Of a stretch of DNA of 64,000 nucleotides, positions 8,347 to 17,619 are shown piece after piece. Positions within the stretch are counted from its first letter, which is position 1. Each line of letters opens with the position of its first letter. The notes under the pieces were generated by a model. It saw nothing but the letters and a program-made list of their open reading frames with translations, made no database searches and was not told where the DNA came from. Position numbers and translations under genes: made by a program. The stretch comes from an uncultured Clostridia bacterium (lineage in GTDB: Bacteria > Bacillota > Clostridia > Oscillospirales > Ruminococcaceae): the NCBI GenBank assembly GCA_947589185.1, contig CANQCK010000003.1:87191-151190 (forward strand), read 5' to 3'.

Positions 8347-8390
8347 AAAAAAGCATACCGCACCTAATTATGATGCCGTATGCTTTTATT
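8347..8390. terminator. Bidirectional terminator
   Basis: AAAAGCATAC (8349-8358) pairs with GTATGCTTTT (8378-8387), with A- and T-runs on the two sides. It serves both the small plus-strand gene and the LCP gene converging on it. Confidence 0.75.
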
Positions 8391-8429
8391 TTCAATTTAA
8401 AATATTGACCGGCAATATTCTTGAGTTAA

Positions 8430-10298
8430 TTAATAAAATGTGTTTGCAGTTCCGGAATCGTAATTATTATAAGTCTCCGTACTGTCATATGAATCATATC
8501 CGCTGTCTGAATATGTTTCATTTGAATAACTGTCCGTATTATAGGCGTTGCCATTGGTATAGTCGGTTTCATCGTCTTTTATTTTAGAATATCCATATAT
8601 TTTTTTCTGTAAGGTTCTGATGTTTGATGTAAAATCAGGACATAATACAGAAGCACCACGAATAGTTTCACAAGAATATGTTCCCTCTGCCGGAATCTGG
8701 ATCTGGTCACGATCATAGTTAAGATATGTTGAAGCGTGAAGCAGATAATATGCGATCTCTGCGTCAGACAAATCAGTTGAGATCTTATTCAATACCTTAT
8801 TGAGCAATGAATTAAGCTCAGTAAGTGACAATTTCTTTGTCTTATTTGCAATAAGATCAATTACCGTTCTCTGCCTTTGAGTTCTCTCCCAGTCAGAATT
8901 TCCTACCTTGCGAAGCCTTGCATATGCCAGTGCCTGATTGCCGTTCATATGAATTTTTCCGCCTTTTTTTATGTAATCTGTTCCGTACTTTTTACCAAGG
9001 TATTTGTTCTGCTCTCCCAAAGGAGCTCTCATACCTATTGCTTCTTCCTTTGAGATTTTGATATCAAGTCCTCCCATAGTATCGACTATATCAATAAATG
9101 AGTAAAAATTGACTTTTAAGTATCTGTCTATCTTTACGCTGAAATTATCTTGTATGGTCTGCTCTAAAAGCGGTATACCTCCCTTTGAATATGCAGAATT
9201 AATTCTGTCCGCATAAAAGCCCGGTATCTGCAAATAAATATCCCTCATAAACGAGGTAGTAGTAACAGTTCCCTTTTTGGTATTTATAGAAACCATCATT
9301 ATAACGTCGGTATTTCCGTTTGACTGAGCAGTATTTTCTACTGTATCTCGCAAATCCTCTCCAACGAGAAGAATATTTGTCACATCGCTGTCAGCAACTA
9401 CATTTGCCGCTGATTTTGCAAGCTTATCAGCCAACATTTTCTCATAATCTACTGCATCTACAGTATCGTTTGAACCTATTTCACTCTGACCGGGATCAAT
9501 AATGTTTATTACTTCATTATTGTTTCTGTCAAGCATACTTGTATAGCGGGCGAACACCGAAATACCTGCACCGCAAAGCAGAAATACAATTCCGAAGACA
9601 TAGCACAAAATAACCGACACTTTTTTCTTAACCGACCATTTTCTGCGTTTTGGCTTAATTCTTGCTTCCGGCTCAACGTCATAAACCTTTGCACTGCTTA
9701 CAGGTTCAGACATATCGCTTACAGTTGTTTTCACACCTTTTCTAGCCTGCATTGCACCAGCAACCAAATCAGAAAGAGGTATCCCGTCGGTTCTCCACTC
9801 ATCCGGCTTGGCAGGAGCCTGAAGTTCAGCATTTTTCAGTTTTTCTGAATTATCAGAAACCTTTTTGAGTTTTGAACTTCTGGCTTCTTTAATAGCTGCC
9901 TGCTGAGCAGGCGAAAGTTTTTTCCCGCTGTTTTTAACGGCATTAGCAAACAATTCTGTTATAGAATCGTCAATACTATTATCACTGTTATTAGTCTCGT
10001 TCAGGCTTTTTTTCAAATAATTATTTTGTGTTTTCAACGCATCTTGACTGTTTGTATGATAAATATTTCTTTTTTTGTCTGTACTGTTTGAAGTTTTGTT
10101 GTCATCATAGAACGATTTAAAATAATCTTTTGAATTAGCGTCCTCTGTTTTGATATTAGACTTTTTCACATTTATATTATCATCAGATTTTATATTGGAA
10201 GAAACAAATCCGCCCAACTCGCCTCTTCTCTTTTTTCTCATGACGTCCTTGATAATATCATCTACAGAAAAATCATCCGCTTTCTTGTTCTCAGGCAT
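8430..10298 (-). CDS. LytR-CpsA-Psr (LCP) family cell-wall glycopolymer ligase
   Basis: About 622 residues. A long polar N-terminal region (about 220 residues, Lys/Asn/Ser-rich, cytoplasmic) precedes one membrane helix (VSVILCYVFGIVFLLCGAGI). The LCP domain follows at about 305-480, with TNILLVGEDLRD, the Arg/Asp set in TTTSFMRDIYLQIPG and RINSAYSKGG, and YARLRKVGNSDWERTQRQR. The C-terminal tail is Tyr/Ser/Asn/Asp-rich. LCP enzymes attach teichoic acids or capsule from lipid carriers to peptidoglycan. I choose the ATG at 10298 (MPENKK), preceded by GGAGGT, not the upstream in-frame ATG that itself overlaps this ribosome site. The N-terminal extension is unusually long. Confidence 0.9.
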   Translation of the reverse strand: MPENKKADDFSVDDIIKDVMRKKRRGELGGFVSSNIKSDDNINVKKSNIKTEDANSKDYFKSFYDDNKTSNSTDKKRNIYHTNSQDALKTQNNYLKKSLNETNNSDNSIDDSITELFANAVKNSGKKLSPAQQAAIKEARSSKLKKVSDNSEKLKNAELQAPAKPDEWRTDGIPLSDLVAGAMQARKGVKTTVSDMSEPVSSAKVYDVEPEARIKPKRRKWSVKKKVSVILCYVFGIVFLLCGAGISVFARYTSMLDRNNNEVINIIDPGQSEIGSNDTVDAVDYEKMLADKLAKSAANVVADSDVTNILLVGEDLRDTVENTAQSNGNTDVIMMVSINTKKGTVTTTSFMRDIYLQIPGFYADRINSAYSKGGIPLLEQTIQDNFSVKIDRYLKVNFYSFIDIVDTMGGLDIKISKEEAIGMRAPLGEQNKYLGKKYGTDYIKKGGKIHMNGNQALAYARLRKVGNSDWERTQRQRTVIDLIANKTKKLSLTELNSLLNKVLNKISTDLSDAEIAYYLLHASTYLNYDRDQIQIPAEGTYSCETIRGASVLCPDFTSNIRTLQKKIYGYSKIKDDETDYTNGNAYNTDSYSNETYSDSGYDSYDSTETYNNYDSGTANTFY

Positions 10299-10310
10299 AC
10301 GTACCTCCAT

Positions 10311-10624
10311 ATTCTAAAAAAATTTAGATTTCAGTAGTTACTGTCCTATTTCTATCTCTATAATTATGTTAAAAATATATATTTATTATATGTTATCACA
10401 TTTACGTTCATTTTTCAAGCTTTTTACCAAAATCAAGACAAAATATCAAATAATAACATAATTACTGCCTTTTATGCACTTTTACTGAAACGATATAATT
10501 ATAAGATATTTATATGATAATTATGTGATAAACAGAATGTCAATTTATGGCGGGAATTTAGTCAGTAGTTATTCACACATAAAAATACCGCTTATGCAAA
10601 CGTATAAGCGGTATTAATCTCTAT
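10311..10624. other. Intergenic region with one terminator
   Basis: AT-rich, promoter region of the LCP gene. The only clear structure is the hairpin at 10584-10615; no gene seen. Confidence 0.5.
10584..10615 (-). terminator. Terminator after the small 48-residue gene
   Basis: AATACCGCTTAT pairs perfectly with ATAAGCGGTATT (12 bp), followed on the minus strand by TTTTATG. Confidence 0.75.
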
Positions 10625-10771
10625 TCAGTGATTTTTATTATCCTTATCCTCTTTGCTTTCCGGATAACCGTCCTCATCTGTATTCATCAATCGATTAATC
10701 ATTTCTTCTATTTCTTTTCTACTTTTAGGTCTATCATCAATTACTGGTATAGGTTTATTTGGGTTTCTCAT
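10625..10771 (-). CDS. Small acidic hypothetical protein (48 residues)
   Basis: MRNPNKPIPVIDDRPKSRKE followed by IEEMINRLMNTDEDGYPESK and a polar tail; no membrane segment. The start at 10771 is preceded by GGAG at the right distance (an upstream in-frame ATG at 10783 overlaps that site). It lies 27 bp after the 84-residue gene and probably shares its transcript. Function unknown. It ends before a strong terminator. Confidence 0.55.
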   Translation of the reverse strand: MRNPNKPIPVIDDRPKSRKEIEEMINRLMNTDEDGYPESKEDKDNKNH

Positions 10772-10798
10772 ATTCAACTCCATATAATAATAATTTAT

Positions 10799-11053
10799 TT
10801 ATGAAAGATATTTTTTTGTATATTCGGTTTGTTCAAATGAAACCTTTCCATCATCAATAAATATTTTAAGCACTATTGGTGCAGGCGTTTCATCTGTCAA
10901 TCCATTTTTTCCTTTTTCAGGGTCGTGATACTGTAACCATATATCATTTTTCCCCCAACATTGAGGAAGTCTCTTTGCTTTTGCAAAGCTAAGACTGTTT
11001 TCTATGCAATATCTCTCTATTTCCTTTTCATATTTAGTAAATAATTTACACAT
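10799..11053 (-). CDS. Small hypothetical protein (84 residues)
   Basis: Start taken at 11053 (MCKLFTKYEKEIERYCIENS), where AAGGAG sits ten bases upstream; the longer frame to 11107 lacks a ribosome site. The protein is soluble, with SFAKAKRLPQCWGKNDIWLQ and a C-terminal part reading IVLKIFIDDGKVSFEQTEYT, which looks like a beta-rich fold. I do not recognise it. It lies between the Mrr-type gene and the 48-residue gene on the same strand, and all three may form one transcript. Confidence 0.6.
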   Translation of the reverse strand: MCKLFTKYEKEIERYCIENSLSFAKAKRLPQCWGKNDIWLQYHDPEKGKNGLTDETPAPIVLKIFIDDGKVSFEQTEYTKKYLS

Positions 11054-11208
11054 ATCACTCACTCCTTTTTTGAAATGTTCTGAAATCACCTTTTGAATTA
11101 TATACAACAGCGTTATTCAGTTTTAAACATTTTAAAATAGAGTAATCACCATCTGACGTTTTTTGCATCATCTAAACTTACAACCATAAGATAATAAACT
11201 TTTATAAA

Positions 11209-12123
11209 TTAATTCTCTTCAAAAAAATCTGTATCTAATCGCTTTATAGAATAGCTGTTAACTTCAGAAACACCAACATTGTATTCTATCATCAAATTAG
11301 TTAATCTTTTTCCATCAATTAAAATTATTTTTTGTTGTGTATTTGAATTTACAGCTTCAACCGCCATTTTACTAAATGAAGATGTTGTTATAAAAACACC
11401 TTTATTCGCACCTTTTTGTATTAATGCACCAGAAAAATTACGTATTTCAACGTTTCCAACAGTACGATCGGGAGAAAATTTTTTAGCTTGAATATATATT
11501 TTTTCAAACCCCAATTTATCTGAATTTATGATACCATCAATTCCCTCGTCACCACTTTTTCCTACTACTTGAGCACTATCAATATCTCCATATCCCATTT
11601 GAACAAGCAATTTAATAACAAGATTTTCAAAAAAACTAGGACTATTAATTAATATTTCAGACAATAAATCATCAGCTAAATTTTTATTAATAATATCAAT
11701 AGCACGGCTTATCTGGTCCTCAGGTGTTTCCTCATTATTAATTACTGACTCATCACACTGCAAATTAGCATTGTTTTCTGAACCTCCGCTTATCCATGCT
11801 TCAAATTGTGGGTATTTCATAAGATATTCCGTATTTATTTTATTCGGAGGTTTTTTCAAAACTTTTTTACCAATATCTGAGATCTCAAAAACGCCACGTG
11901 ATATTTTTGAAATAAATCCTGCGTTTTTTAAATATGTAATTGCCCAATTTGTCCTGCTTTTATAAGTAGGTTGAACCCCGCTAGGTAATTTTTCACGTTT
12001 ATTTTCTTCTGTTAATCCTATAGCATCAGCTACTTTTTGTTGAATATCCTTATTCTTGTATTGTTTTCCATCAGATAGTACCTGCAAAACTGGAATCATT
12101 AAATCCTCATACGTTTGGTCCAA
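11209..12123 (-). CDS. Mrr-like restriction endonuclease (type IV)
   Basis: About 304 residues. The N-terminal Mrr_N winged-helix domain (about 1-90) is followed by a linker and a C-terminal Mrr_cat domain of the PD-(D/E)XK superfamily: the active site is seen as SGDEGIDGII and IYIQAKKF (D-X(n)-QXK). Mrr enzymes cut DNA carrying foreign methylation and act in phage defence. I prefer the TTG at 12123 because AAGGAGAG lies just upstream; the GTG at 12147 has no such site. No methyltransferase is adjacent, as expected for type IV. The gene has a strong promoter and a leader of about 155 nt. Confidence 0.87.
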   Translation of the reverse strand: MDQTYEDLMIPVLQVLSDGKQYKNKDIQQKVADAIGLTEENKREKLPSGVQPTYKSRTNWAITYLKNAGFISKISRGVFEISDIGKKVLKKPPNKINTEYLMKYPQFEAWISGGSENNANLQCDESVINNEETPEDQISRAIDIINKNLADDLLSEILINSPSFFENLVIKLLVQMGYGDIDSAQVVGKSGDEGIDGIINSDKLGFEKIYIQAKKFSPDRTVGNVEIRNFSGALIQKGANKGVFITTSSFSKMAVEAVNSNTQQKIILIDGKRLTNLMIEYNVGVSEVNSYSIKRLDTDFFEEN

Positions 12124-12287
12124 ACAATCTCTCCTTTCAAGAATCACAATAAACTTTTTGCGATTATAATAACACCTTCATAACCAAATAGAAATGAATA
12201 GAGTAATAATTATCATTTCTCTACTACATTGGCAATTAACTAGCTATTTTAAATTTAACTAATGGTAATCATATTATCTCTGTATTT

Positions 12288-12315
12288 ATTATACTATGCT
12301 TTCAATATTTGTCAA
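12288..12315 (-). promoter_or_regulatory. Promoter of the Mrr-like gene
   Basis: TTGACA (12315-12310), 16-bp spacer, TATAAT (12293-12288) on the minus strand. The leader to the TTG start is about 155 nt and can fold AGAAATGA / TCATTTCT. Confidence 0.7.
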
Positions 12316-12391
12316 GCGTTCTTTTAACCTCTTTAGATTCAACTTTTCTTGTTATCATATCTTTTATTTGTACAAATTAAAAACAAGCAAA

Positions 12392-12428
12392 AACCCCGAA
12401 ATTACGGCATTTCCGTAAAATCGGGGTT
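12392..12428 (-). terminator. Terminator of the GGGtGRT operon
   Basis: AACCCCGA / TCGGGGTT with an inner ACGG / CCGT stem, followed by TTTTTGC on the minus strand. Confidence 0.85.
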
Positions 12429-12454
12429 GAATTTTTATTGCTTTTTAAGTAAAA

Positions 12455-13456
12455 TTAGTCTTTCATTGCCTCTTCTACCGCAACGGCGCAAGCTACAGTT
12501 GCTCCGACCATAGGATTATTACCCATTCCGATAAGTCCCATCATTTCAACGTGTGCCGGAACTGAAGACGAACCTGCAAACTGTGCATCTGAGTGCATTC
12601 TTCCCATAGTGTCGGTCATACCGTATGAAGCAGGACCCGCAGCCATATTGTCAGGGTGAAGTGTTCTTCCTGTGCCTCCGCCTGAAGCAACTGAGAAGTA
12701 TTTTTTGCCCTGATCAATACACTCTTTCTTGTATGTGCCTGCAACAGGATGCTGGAAACGGGTCGGGTTAGTTGAGTTACCTGTGATAGAAACGTCAACA
12801 CCCTCCTTGTGCATAATAGCAACACCCTCAGTAACGTCGTTTGCACCATAGCAATTTACCTTAGCACGAAGTCCGTCGGAATATGCCTTGCGGAACACCT
12901 CTTTAACTTCTCCTGTGTAGTAATCCATTTCAGTTTCAACATATGTAAAACCGTTGATCCTTGCAATAATCTGAGCTGCATCTTTTCCCAAACCGTTGAG
13001 AATTACTCTCAAAGGCTCTTTTCTTACCTTGTTTGCCTTTTCCGCAATACCAATTGCACCCTCTGCAGCGGCAAAAGATTCGTGTCCTGCAAGGAATGCA
13101 AAGCACTTTGTGTCCTCTTCCAAAAGCATTTTACCTAAGTTTCCGTGACCTAAACCAACCTTTCTCTGATCGGCAACTGAACCGGGTATGCAAAATGCCT
13201 GAAGTCCTTCGCCAATTGCAGCGGCAGCGTCAGCAGCCCTTTTACAGCCCTTCTTAATTGCAATAGCACAGCCTACCGTGTATGCCCACTTAGCATTTTC
13301 AAAGCAAATCGGCTGAATGCTCTCAACCTGCTTGTATATATCCAATCCCTTTGCCTTTGTGATCTCAGCACATTCCTCTATTGACTTGATTCCATACTGC
13401 TCTAAAACAGCAAGGATTTGTTTTTCTCTTCTATCATATGATTCAAATAAAGCCAT
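12455..13456 (-). CDS. GGGtGRT family protein
   Basis: 333 residues, with the family-defining motif SGGGTGRTLH at about 265-275. Other conserved-looking pieces are CIPGSVADQRKVGLGHGNLG, LAGHESFAAAEGAIG and SITGNSTNPTRFQHPVAG, which suggest a nucleotide- or metal-binding soluble protein. The family name is descriptive and its biochemical role is not established as far as I know. It follows the NifU-like gene by 15 bp, a constant pairing in many anaerobes, so it may receive or need an Fe-S cluster (inference). GGGAGG precedes the ATG. Confidence 0.9.
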   Translation of the reverse strand: MALFESYDRREKQILAVLEQYGIKSIEECAEITKAKGLDIYKQVESIQPICFENAKWAYTVGCAIAIKKGCKRAADAAAAIGEGLQAFCIPGSVADQRKVGLGHGNLGKMLLEEDTKCFAFLAGHESFAAAEGAIGIAEKANKVRKEPLRVILNGLGKDAAQIIARINGFTYVETEMDYYTGEVKEVFRKAYSDGLRAKVNCYGANDVTEGVAIMHKEGVDVSITGNSTNPTRFQHPVAGTYKKECIDQGKKYFSVASGGGTGRTLHPDNMAAGPASYGMTDTMGRMHSDAQFAGSSSVPAHVEMMGLIGMGNNPMVGATVACAVAVEEAMKD

Positions 13457-13471
13457 TGTTCAAAATCCTCC

Positions 13472-14164
13472 CTATTCTTTTCTCGGATCAACGATTTTTA
13501 CAGCGTCGTCTACTCTTCCGTATTGTCCCTGAGCCTTCTCAAAAGCTGTGTTTGCATCGTCTCCGCCTTTTATGTAATCCATCATCTTGCCGAAATTTAC
13601 ATATTTATAACCGATGATTTCATTATCTTCATTTAATGCAATTCCTGTAACATATCCGTCTGTCATCTCAAGATAACGAGGTCCTTTTTTCAAAGTTCCG
13701 TACATTGTTCCAACCTGTGAACGAAGTCCCTTTCCCAAGTCCTCAAGACCAGCACCGATCGTCAGTCCGTCCTCAGAAAACGCACTCTGTGTTCTTCCGT
13801 AAACTATTTGTAAGAATAACTCTCTCATTGCTGTGTTTATAGCGTCACAAACAAGGTCGGTGTTCAAAGCCTCAAGTATTGTTCTTCCCGGGAGAATCTC
13901 AGACGCCATTGCGGCAGAATGAGTCATACCCGAACAGCCTATCGTCTCTACAAGAGCCTCTTGAATAACTCCCTCTTTAACATTTAATGTCAGCTTGCAG
14001 GTTCCCTGCTGCGGAGCACACCAGCCAATACCATGAGTAAAACCCGAAATATCCTTGATTTCCTTAGCTTTTACCCATTTTGCTTCCTCCGGAATAGGAG
14101 CGGCACCATGTTCAACGCCCTGTGCAACCGGACACATTGTTTCTACTTCTTTTGAATAAATCAT
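13472..14164 (-). CDS. NifU-like iron-sulfur cluster scaffold protein
   Basis: 230 residues. The NifU_N/IscU-like core includes GWCAPQQGTC and TIGCSGMTHSAAMASE, whose cysteines are candidates for cluster assembly, followed by LCDAINTAMRE-like and YGRTQSAF segments. The C-terminal extension (about 160-230) is specific to this branch. It is the first gene of a two-gene operon with the GGGtGRT protein. AGGAGTAAT precedes the ATG. The role in building Fe-S clusters is known for the family; which protein it serves here is unknown. Confidence 0.88.
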   Translation of the reverse strand: MIYSKEVETMCPVAQGVEHGAAPIPEEAKWVKAKEIKDISGFTHGIGWCAPQQGTCKLTLNVKEGVIQEALVETIGCSGMTHSAAMASEILPGRTILEALNTDLVCDAINTAMRELFLQIVYGRTQSAFSEDGLTIGAGLEDLGKGLRSQVGTMYGTLKKGPRYLEMTDGYVTGIALNEDNEIIGYKYVNFGKMMDYIKGGDDANTAFEKAQGQYGRVDDAVKIVDPRKE

Positions 14165-14305
14165 AAGTTAGATTACTCCTCTCAATTTTTAGTATTAAAA
14201 ATACTAATTTATTATACAACATTAAATCAACTTTGGCAAGAGTCCACTAATTCTTTTTCCATTTTATAAGTAAAAAATTTTATAAGTTCTGTAATACATA
14301 AGAAA

Positions 14306-14329
14306 AAGCAGCCACACCTGTGCCTGCTT
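14306..14329 (-). terminator. Terminator of the LRR_5 protein gene
   Basis: AAGCAGGCAC / GTGGCTGCTT on the minus strand followed by TTTTC, just after the stop at 14333. Confidence 0.65.
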
Positions 14330-14332
14330 AAG

Positions 14333-15169
14333 CTATCCGTTTATATTTTGGTAAACAACCTTTTTGTCTATCAGTATTTTTGCATTTTTAACGCCGCTGC
14401 CTTTTAACTTTTTCTTGAGCGATTTTGCTACCTTTTTATTTTTGACAACAAATTTTATGCCTTTATTGGTATTCTTAAAAGCGTTTTTACCTATTTCAGG
14501 GACTTTTTTTGCATTTTTGAAAATTACCTTTGATAATTTTTTACATTTACTAAATGCTTTTGTATCAATATTTCCTATATTACCTGAAAGAATAATTGAT
14601 TGTAATTTTGGACAGTTATGAACAGCATTTGTTTCAATTTGATATATATTTTTAAAGGTTATACTTTCCAGATTTTTATTGTCTGAAATCTCTCCGACTA
14701 ATGCTTCTGCTTGTTTGTATCCGCTAACAAAAATATTTTTTAGATTTTTACAATTTTTAATATCTCCAAAATATGTATAAATGTTTGTTGCCTTTATCTC
14801 CTTGAGTTTGTTCCATTTAAAAATTCCTCTAAATATATCTGCATTATCCATACTTAAACTTTTACAAGTTTTTGCAGACTCAGGTATAAAATATTTACCA
14901 TCATTTTCTTCAAAAAACAACATATCAATTTCATACGTTTTGTTGTTATAACTAATAGAATTTGGTATTTTGATTATCTTTGCTTTTGAAAATATATCTT
15001 TAACAGAATTTGATGTGAAACTCCCGTCGCTCCATAATTCGTAAATGATACCATTTTGGGTTGATATAATATCGTATGGATTATGTTCATCATTTGCAAA
15101 AACATTTGCTATAGAAAAATTAAATAACATTACAGTTGCAATAATAGAGTTAATAAATATTTTTTTCAT
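14333..15169 (-). CDS. Secreted LRR_5 (BspA-like) protein
   Basis: 278 residues. Signal peptide to about residue 25 (MKKIFINSIIATVMLFNFSI, then ANVFA). A divergent set of BspA-type repeats follows, e.g. LKEIKATNIYTYFGDIKNCK, LESITFKNIYQIETNAVHNC and IDTKAFSKCKKLSKVIFKN. The Lys-rich C-terminal end (FVVKNKKVAKSLKKKLKGSG) is the usual end of such proteins. It is probably secreted or wall-associated and used in binding; the partner is unknown. GAGGAG precedes the ATG. Codon use is more AT-rich than the giant LRR gene at the left edge. Confidence 0.85.
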   Translation of the reverse strand: MKKIFINSIIATVMLFNFSIANVFANDEHNPYDIISTQNGIIYELWSDGSFTSNSVKDIFSKAKIIKIPNSISYNNKTYEIDMLFFEENDGKYFIPESAKTCKSLSMDNADIFRGIFKWNKLKEIKATNIYTYFGDIKNCKNLKNIFVSGYKQAEALVGEISDNKNLESITFKNIYQIETNAVHNCPKLQSIILSGNIGNIDTKAFSKCKKLSKVIFKNAKKVPEIGKNAFKNTNKGIKFVVKNKKVAKSLKKKLKGSGVKNAKILIDKKVVYQNING

Positions 15170-15532
15170 CTTAATACTCCTCTTTCAATTAAATCCTAAT
15201 TATCCCTGATTATATACTAACATTATAACAAATATATGTAAAGTAAAATACAAGCAAAAACCTTATTTTGTATAACTGTACAAAATAGCAAGTCTTTCTT
15301 TGTGTACTATAACATATAAAATCTTTTATGCATACACTTTACTGTACTGTTTATTGTTATTATAGACAGAAATTATATGTTTCACATAAAAAACTTTTTT
15401 AAACGCCATTTATTCTTTGATAATATTTTACCGCAAAAAAGTTAATATGTCAATACTATAGTTATAATTTTTTATATTTATTGATTGTATAATAAATTTG
15501 ACGCCAAAACTAAAAGAATCGGAGGTAATATT
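15170..15532. other. Divergent intergenic region between the LRR_5 gene and an XRE gene
   Basis: About 360 bp, very AT-rich. It must contain both promoters, but I could not assign a convincing -35/-10 pair for either and I see no palindrome like those at 3769 and 3825. Confidence 0.4.
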
Positions 15533-15841
15533 ATGAACGTAGGCTTGAGAATTAAAGAGCTTAGGGAAAACGCAGGTCTGACAGTTAATAAACTTGCAAA
15601 TCTTTCGGGAATTTCTCAAAGCCATCTGCGGGAAATTGAGCTTGGAAACAAAAATCCGACTGTAGAAACACTTTCATACTTCTGTGAAGCACTTGGAATT
15701 TCGCTAAAGCAATTTTTCAGTTACAAAGATGTAAAGATAAATCCTCAGCTTATGACTTCAATTGAACGTCTTGACAACAAACAGCAAGCAAAGCTGGCTG
15801 AGTTTATAAACTGTATGAACAGTAATAATAACACAAAGTAA
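15533..15841 (+). CDS. XRE-family transcriptional regulator
   Basis: 102 residues. The HTH_3 domain covers 1-65: VGLRIKELRENAGLTVNKLA then NLSGISQSHLREIELGNKNP and TVETLSYFCEALGISLKQFF. The C-terminal 35 residues (MTSIERLDNKQQAKLAEFIN) are helical and may dimerise. I choose the ATG at 15533 because GGAGGT is eight bases upstream; a longer frame from 15485 lacks a site. Targets are unknown; it is transcribed divergently from the LRR_5 gene. Confidence 0.88.
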   Translation: MNVGLRIKELRENAGLTVNKLANLSGISQSHLREIELGNKNPTVETLSYFCEALGISLKQFFSYKDVKINPQLMTSIERLDNKQQAKLAEFINCMNSNNNTK

Positions 15842-15842
15842 A

Positions 15843-15880
15843 AGAGACCGAACTGTTTATAAACGTCCGATCTCTTTTTG
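15843..15880 (+). terminator. Terminator of the XRE gene
   Basis: AGAGACCGAAC pairs with GTCCGATCTCT (two G-U pairs) followed by TTTTTG. Confidence 0.75.
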
Positions 15881-15954
15881 TATGCGATTATATATTGACA
15901 CAATTTTGCATTAATGTTACCATAAACAACAGAAATAATATAGGGAGGGAAATA

Positions 15955-17457
15955 ATGAAATTAGCGGCAATTTTCACAGATAATATGGTGCTTCAAAGAA
16001 ACAAGCCCGTCTGTATTTTCGGAGAATATGAACCTGAAAGAGATAAAGCTATAACAGTCTCACTTGGTAAAAACAAAGTAACCGCTGAAATCAGCGGTGA
16101 GAGATGGTATGCCTATCTGCCTGAAATGGAAACACAAGAAGGTTTAAATCTTACAATTACGTCATCAAGCGGTGAAGAAATCACTTTAAATAACATAGCA
16201 GTAGGAGAGGTATGGCTTGCAGGCGGTCAGTCTAATATGGAATATTTTATCTCCAATTCTAAAGACGCAGAAAAGCATATGTCTAATATGAGAAAATCAA
16301 ATATACGATACTACAATGTCCCCCGCTGCGGAATGATAAACGAAGAATTATTTAAGGCGGAAAAAGACTCTCATTGGGAGTTGTCAAATTCAGACACTCT
16401 CGGTTTATGGTCAGCAGTGGGAAGTCATTTTGCAAAAAATCTTTCAGAAAAGCTCGGCTGCACGGTGGGAATAGTCGGCTGCAATTTAGGCGGTACTTCC
16501 GCCTCTGTCTGGGTTGACGAGGAGACCTTGAGCAGCGACAAAGACACTAATGTTTATCTTGAGACTTACCAAAAAGCCTGCGGTGATTTAACGGAAGAAG
16601 AACAAATAAAAATCTACGACGAATACTTAGAGTATGAAAGAGAATGGAACGAGCGTCTGGCTGTTATTCATAAAGAACGGCCTGAGCTATCATGGGAAGA
16701 AGTTCAAAAGGAGATCGGAGAATGCAAATGGCCGGGACCTATGGGAATAAAGAACCCATACCGTCCCTGCGGTTTATATAATACTATGATTAAAAGGATT
16801 GCTCCATTTACATTCAGAGGTATAATCTACTATCAGGGCGAAGAGGACGCATCCCGATGCAACATTTACTATAAGCTGTTTACAAAACTCATTCACAAGT
16901 GGCGTAAGGATTTTAAAGACGATAAAATGCCGTTTTTATGCGTACAGCTTCCGATGTTTGCGTATGAAAACGCACCTGATGACAAGACCTGGCCTGTGAT
17001 TCGTGAAGCACAAATGAAAGCTAGTAAAACTCTTGAAAACGTACATACTGCGGTTATCCTCAACTGCGGAGAATTAAATAACATTCACCCGACTGATAAA
17101 AAGCCTGTAGGCGACAGACTAAGCCTTCTGGCTTTGAAAAACGTATACGGTTTTGATAAGTGTGATGCTTACGGTCCATCATTAAAAGAAATCAAAAAAA
17201 TGTCAGACGGATATGAATTGTTTTTTGAGAATTCTGATAACGGTTTTGAAGTAAGAGAAAAGATAACAGGCTTTGAAATATCCTATGACGGAGAGAACTT
17301 TGAAAATATAACTCCTGAAATCAAAGAAAGTAAAATGTATGTTAAATGCAATCCAAACGCTGTTGAGATACGCTATCAGTGGTTCAATTATAACGAGGTA
17401 ACTATCTTCGGTAAAAACGGAATACCGCTTGCACCGTTCAGGAAAAAATTAATTTAG
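15955..17457 (+). CDS. Sialate O-acetylesterase-type carbohydrate esterase (SASA family)
   Basis: 500 residues from the ATG at 15955 (GGGAGG upstream; the longer frame to 15895 has none). SGNH-hydrolase motifs are present: AGGQSNMEY with the nucleophile Ser near 87, IVGCNLGGTSASVWV, IIYYQGEEDASR, and a C-terminal NIHPTDKKPVGDR with the catalytic His. There is no signal peptide, so it acts in the cytoplasm, removing acetyl groups from imported sugars such as sialic acids or plant oligosaccharides. The exact sugar cannot be told from sequence. It is monocistronic and ends at a strong terminator. Confidence 0.88.
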   Translation: MKLAAIFTDNMVLQRNKPVCIFGEYEPERDKAITVSLGKNKVTAEISGERWYAYLPEMETQEGLNLTITSSSGEEITLNNIAVGEVWLAGGQSNMEYFISNSKDAEKHMSNMRKSNIRYYNVPRCGMINEELFKAEKDSHWELSNSDTLGLWSAVGSHFAKNLSEKLGCTVGIVGCNLGGTSASVWVDEETLSSDKDTNVYLETYQKACGDLTEEEQIKIYDEYLEYEREWNERLAVIHKERPELSWEEVQKEIGECKWPGPMGIKNPYRPCGLYNTMIKRIAPFTFRGIIYYQGEEDASRCNIYYKLFTKLIHKWRKDFKDDKMPFLCVQLPMFAYENAPDDKTWPVIREAQMKASKTLENVHTAVILNCGELNNIHPTDKKPVGDRLSLLALKNVYGFDKCDAYGPSLKEIKKMSDGYELFFENSDNGFEVREKITGFEISYDGENFENITPEIKESKMYVKCNPNAVEIRYQWFNYNEVTIFGKNGIPLAPFRKKLI

Positions 17458-17463
17458 CAAAAG

Positions 17464-17497
17464 GCGGAGATGTTCTTTTTGAACACCTCCGCTTTTA
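17464..17497 (+). terminator. Terminator of the esterase gene
   Basis: GCGGAGATGTTC / GAACACCTCCGC around a T5 loop, followed by TTTTA. Confidence 0.8.
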
Positions 17498-17619
17498 CTT
17501 TTATAAAACTAAAATACATAAGTCAGAGTCAAAATCGCTAATTGGCTTCTAAAAACAGAAGCAATAATCTAACGATTAAATAAAGTTAAAAGTAATTTAC
17601 ATCTGACCTCTTGCTTATA

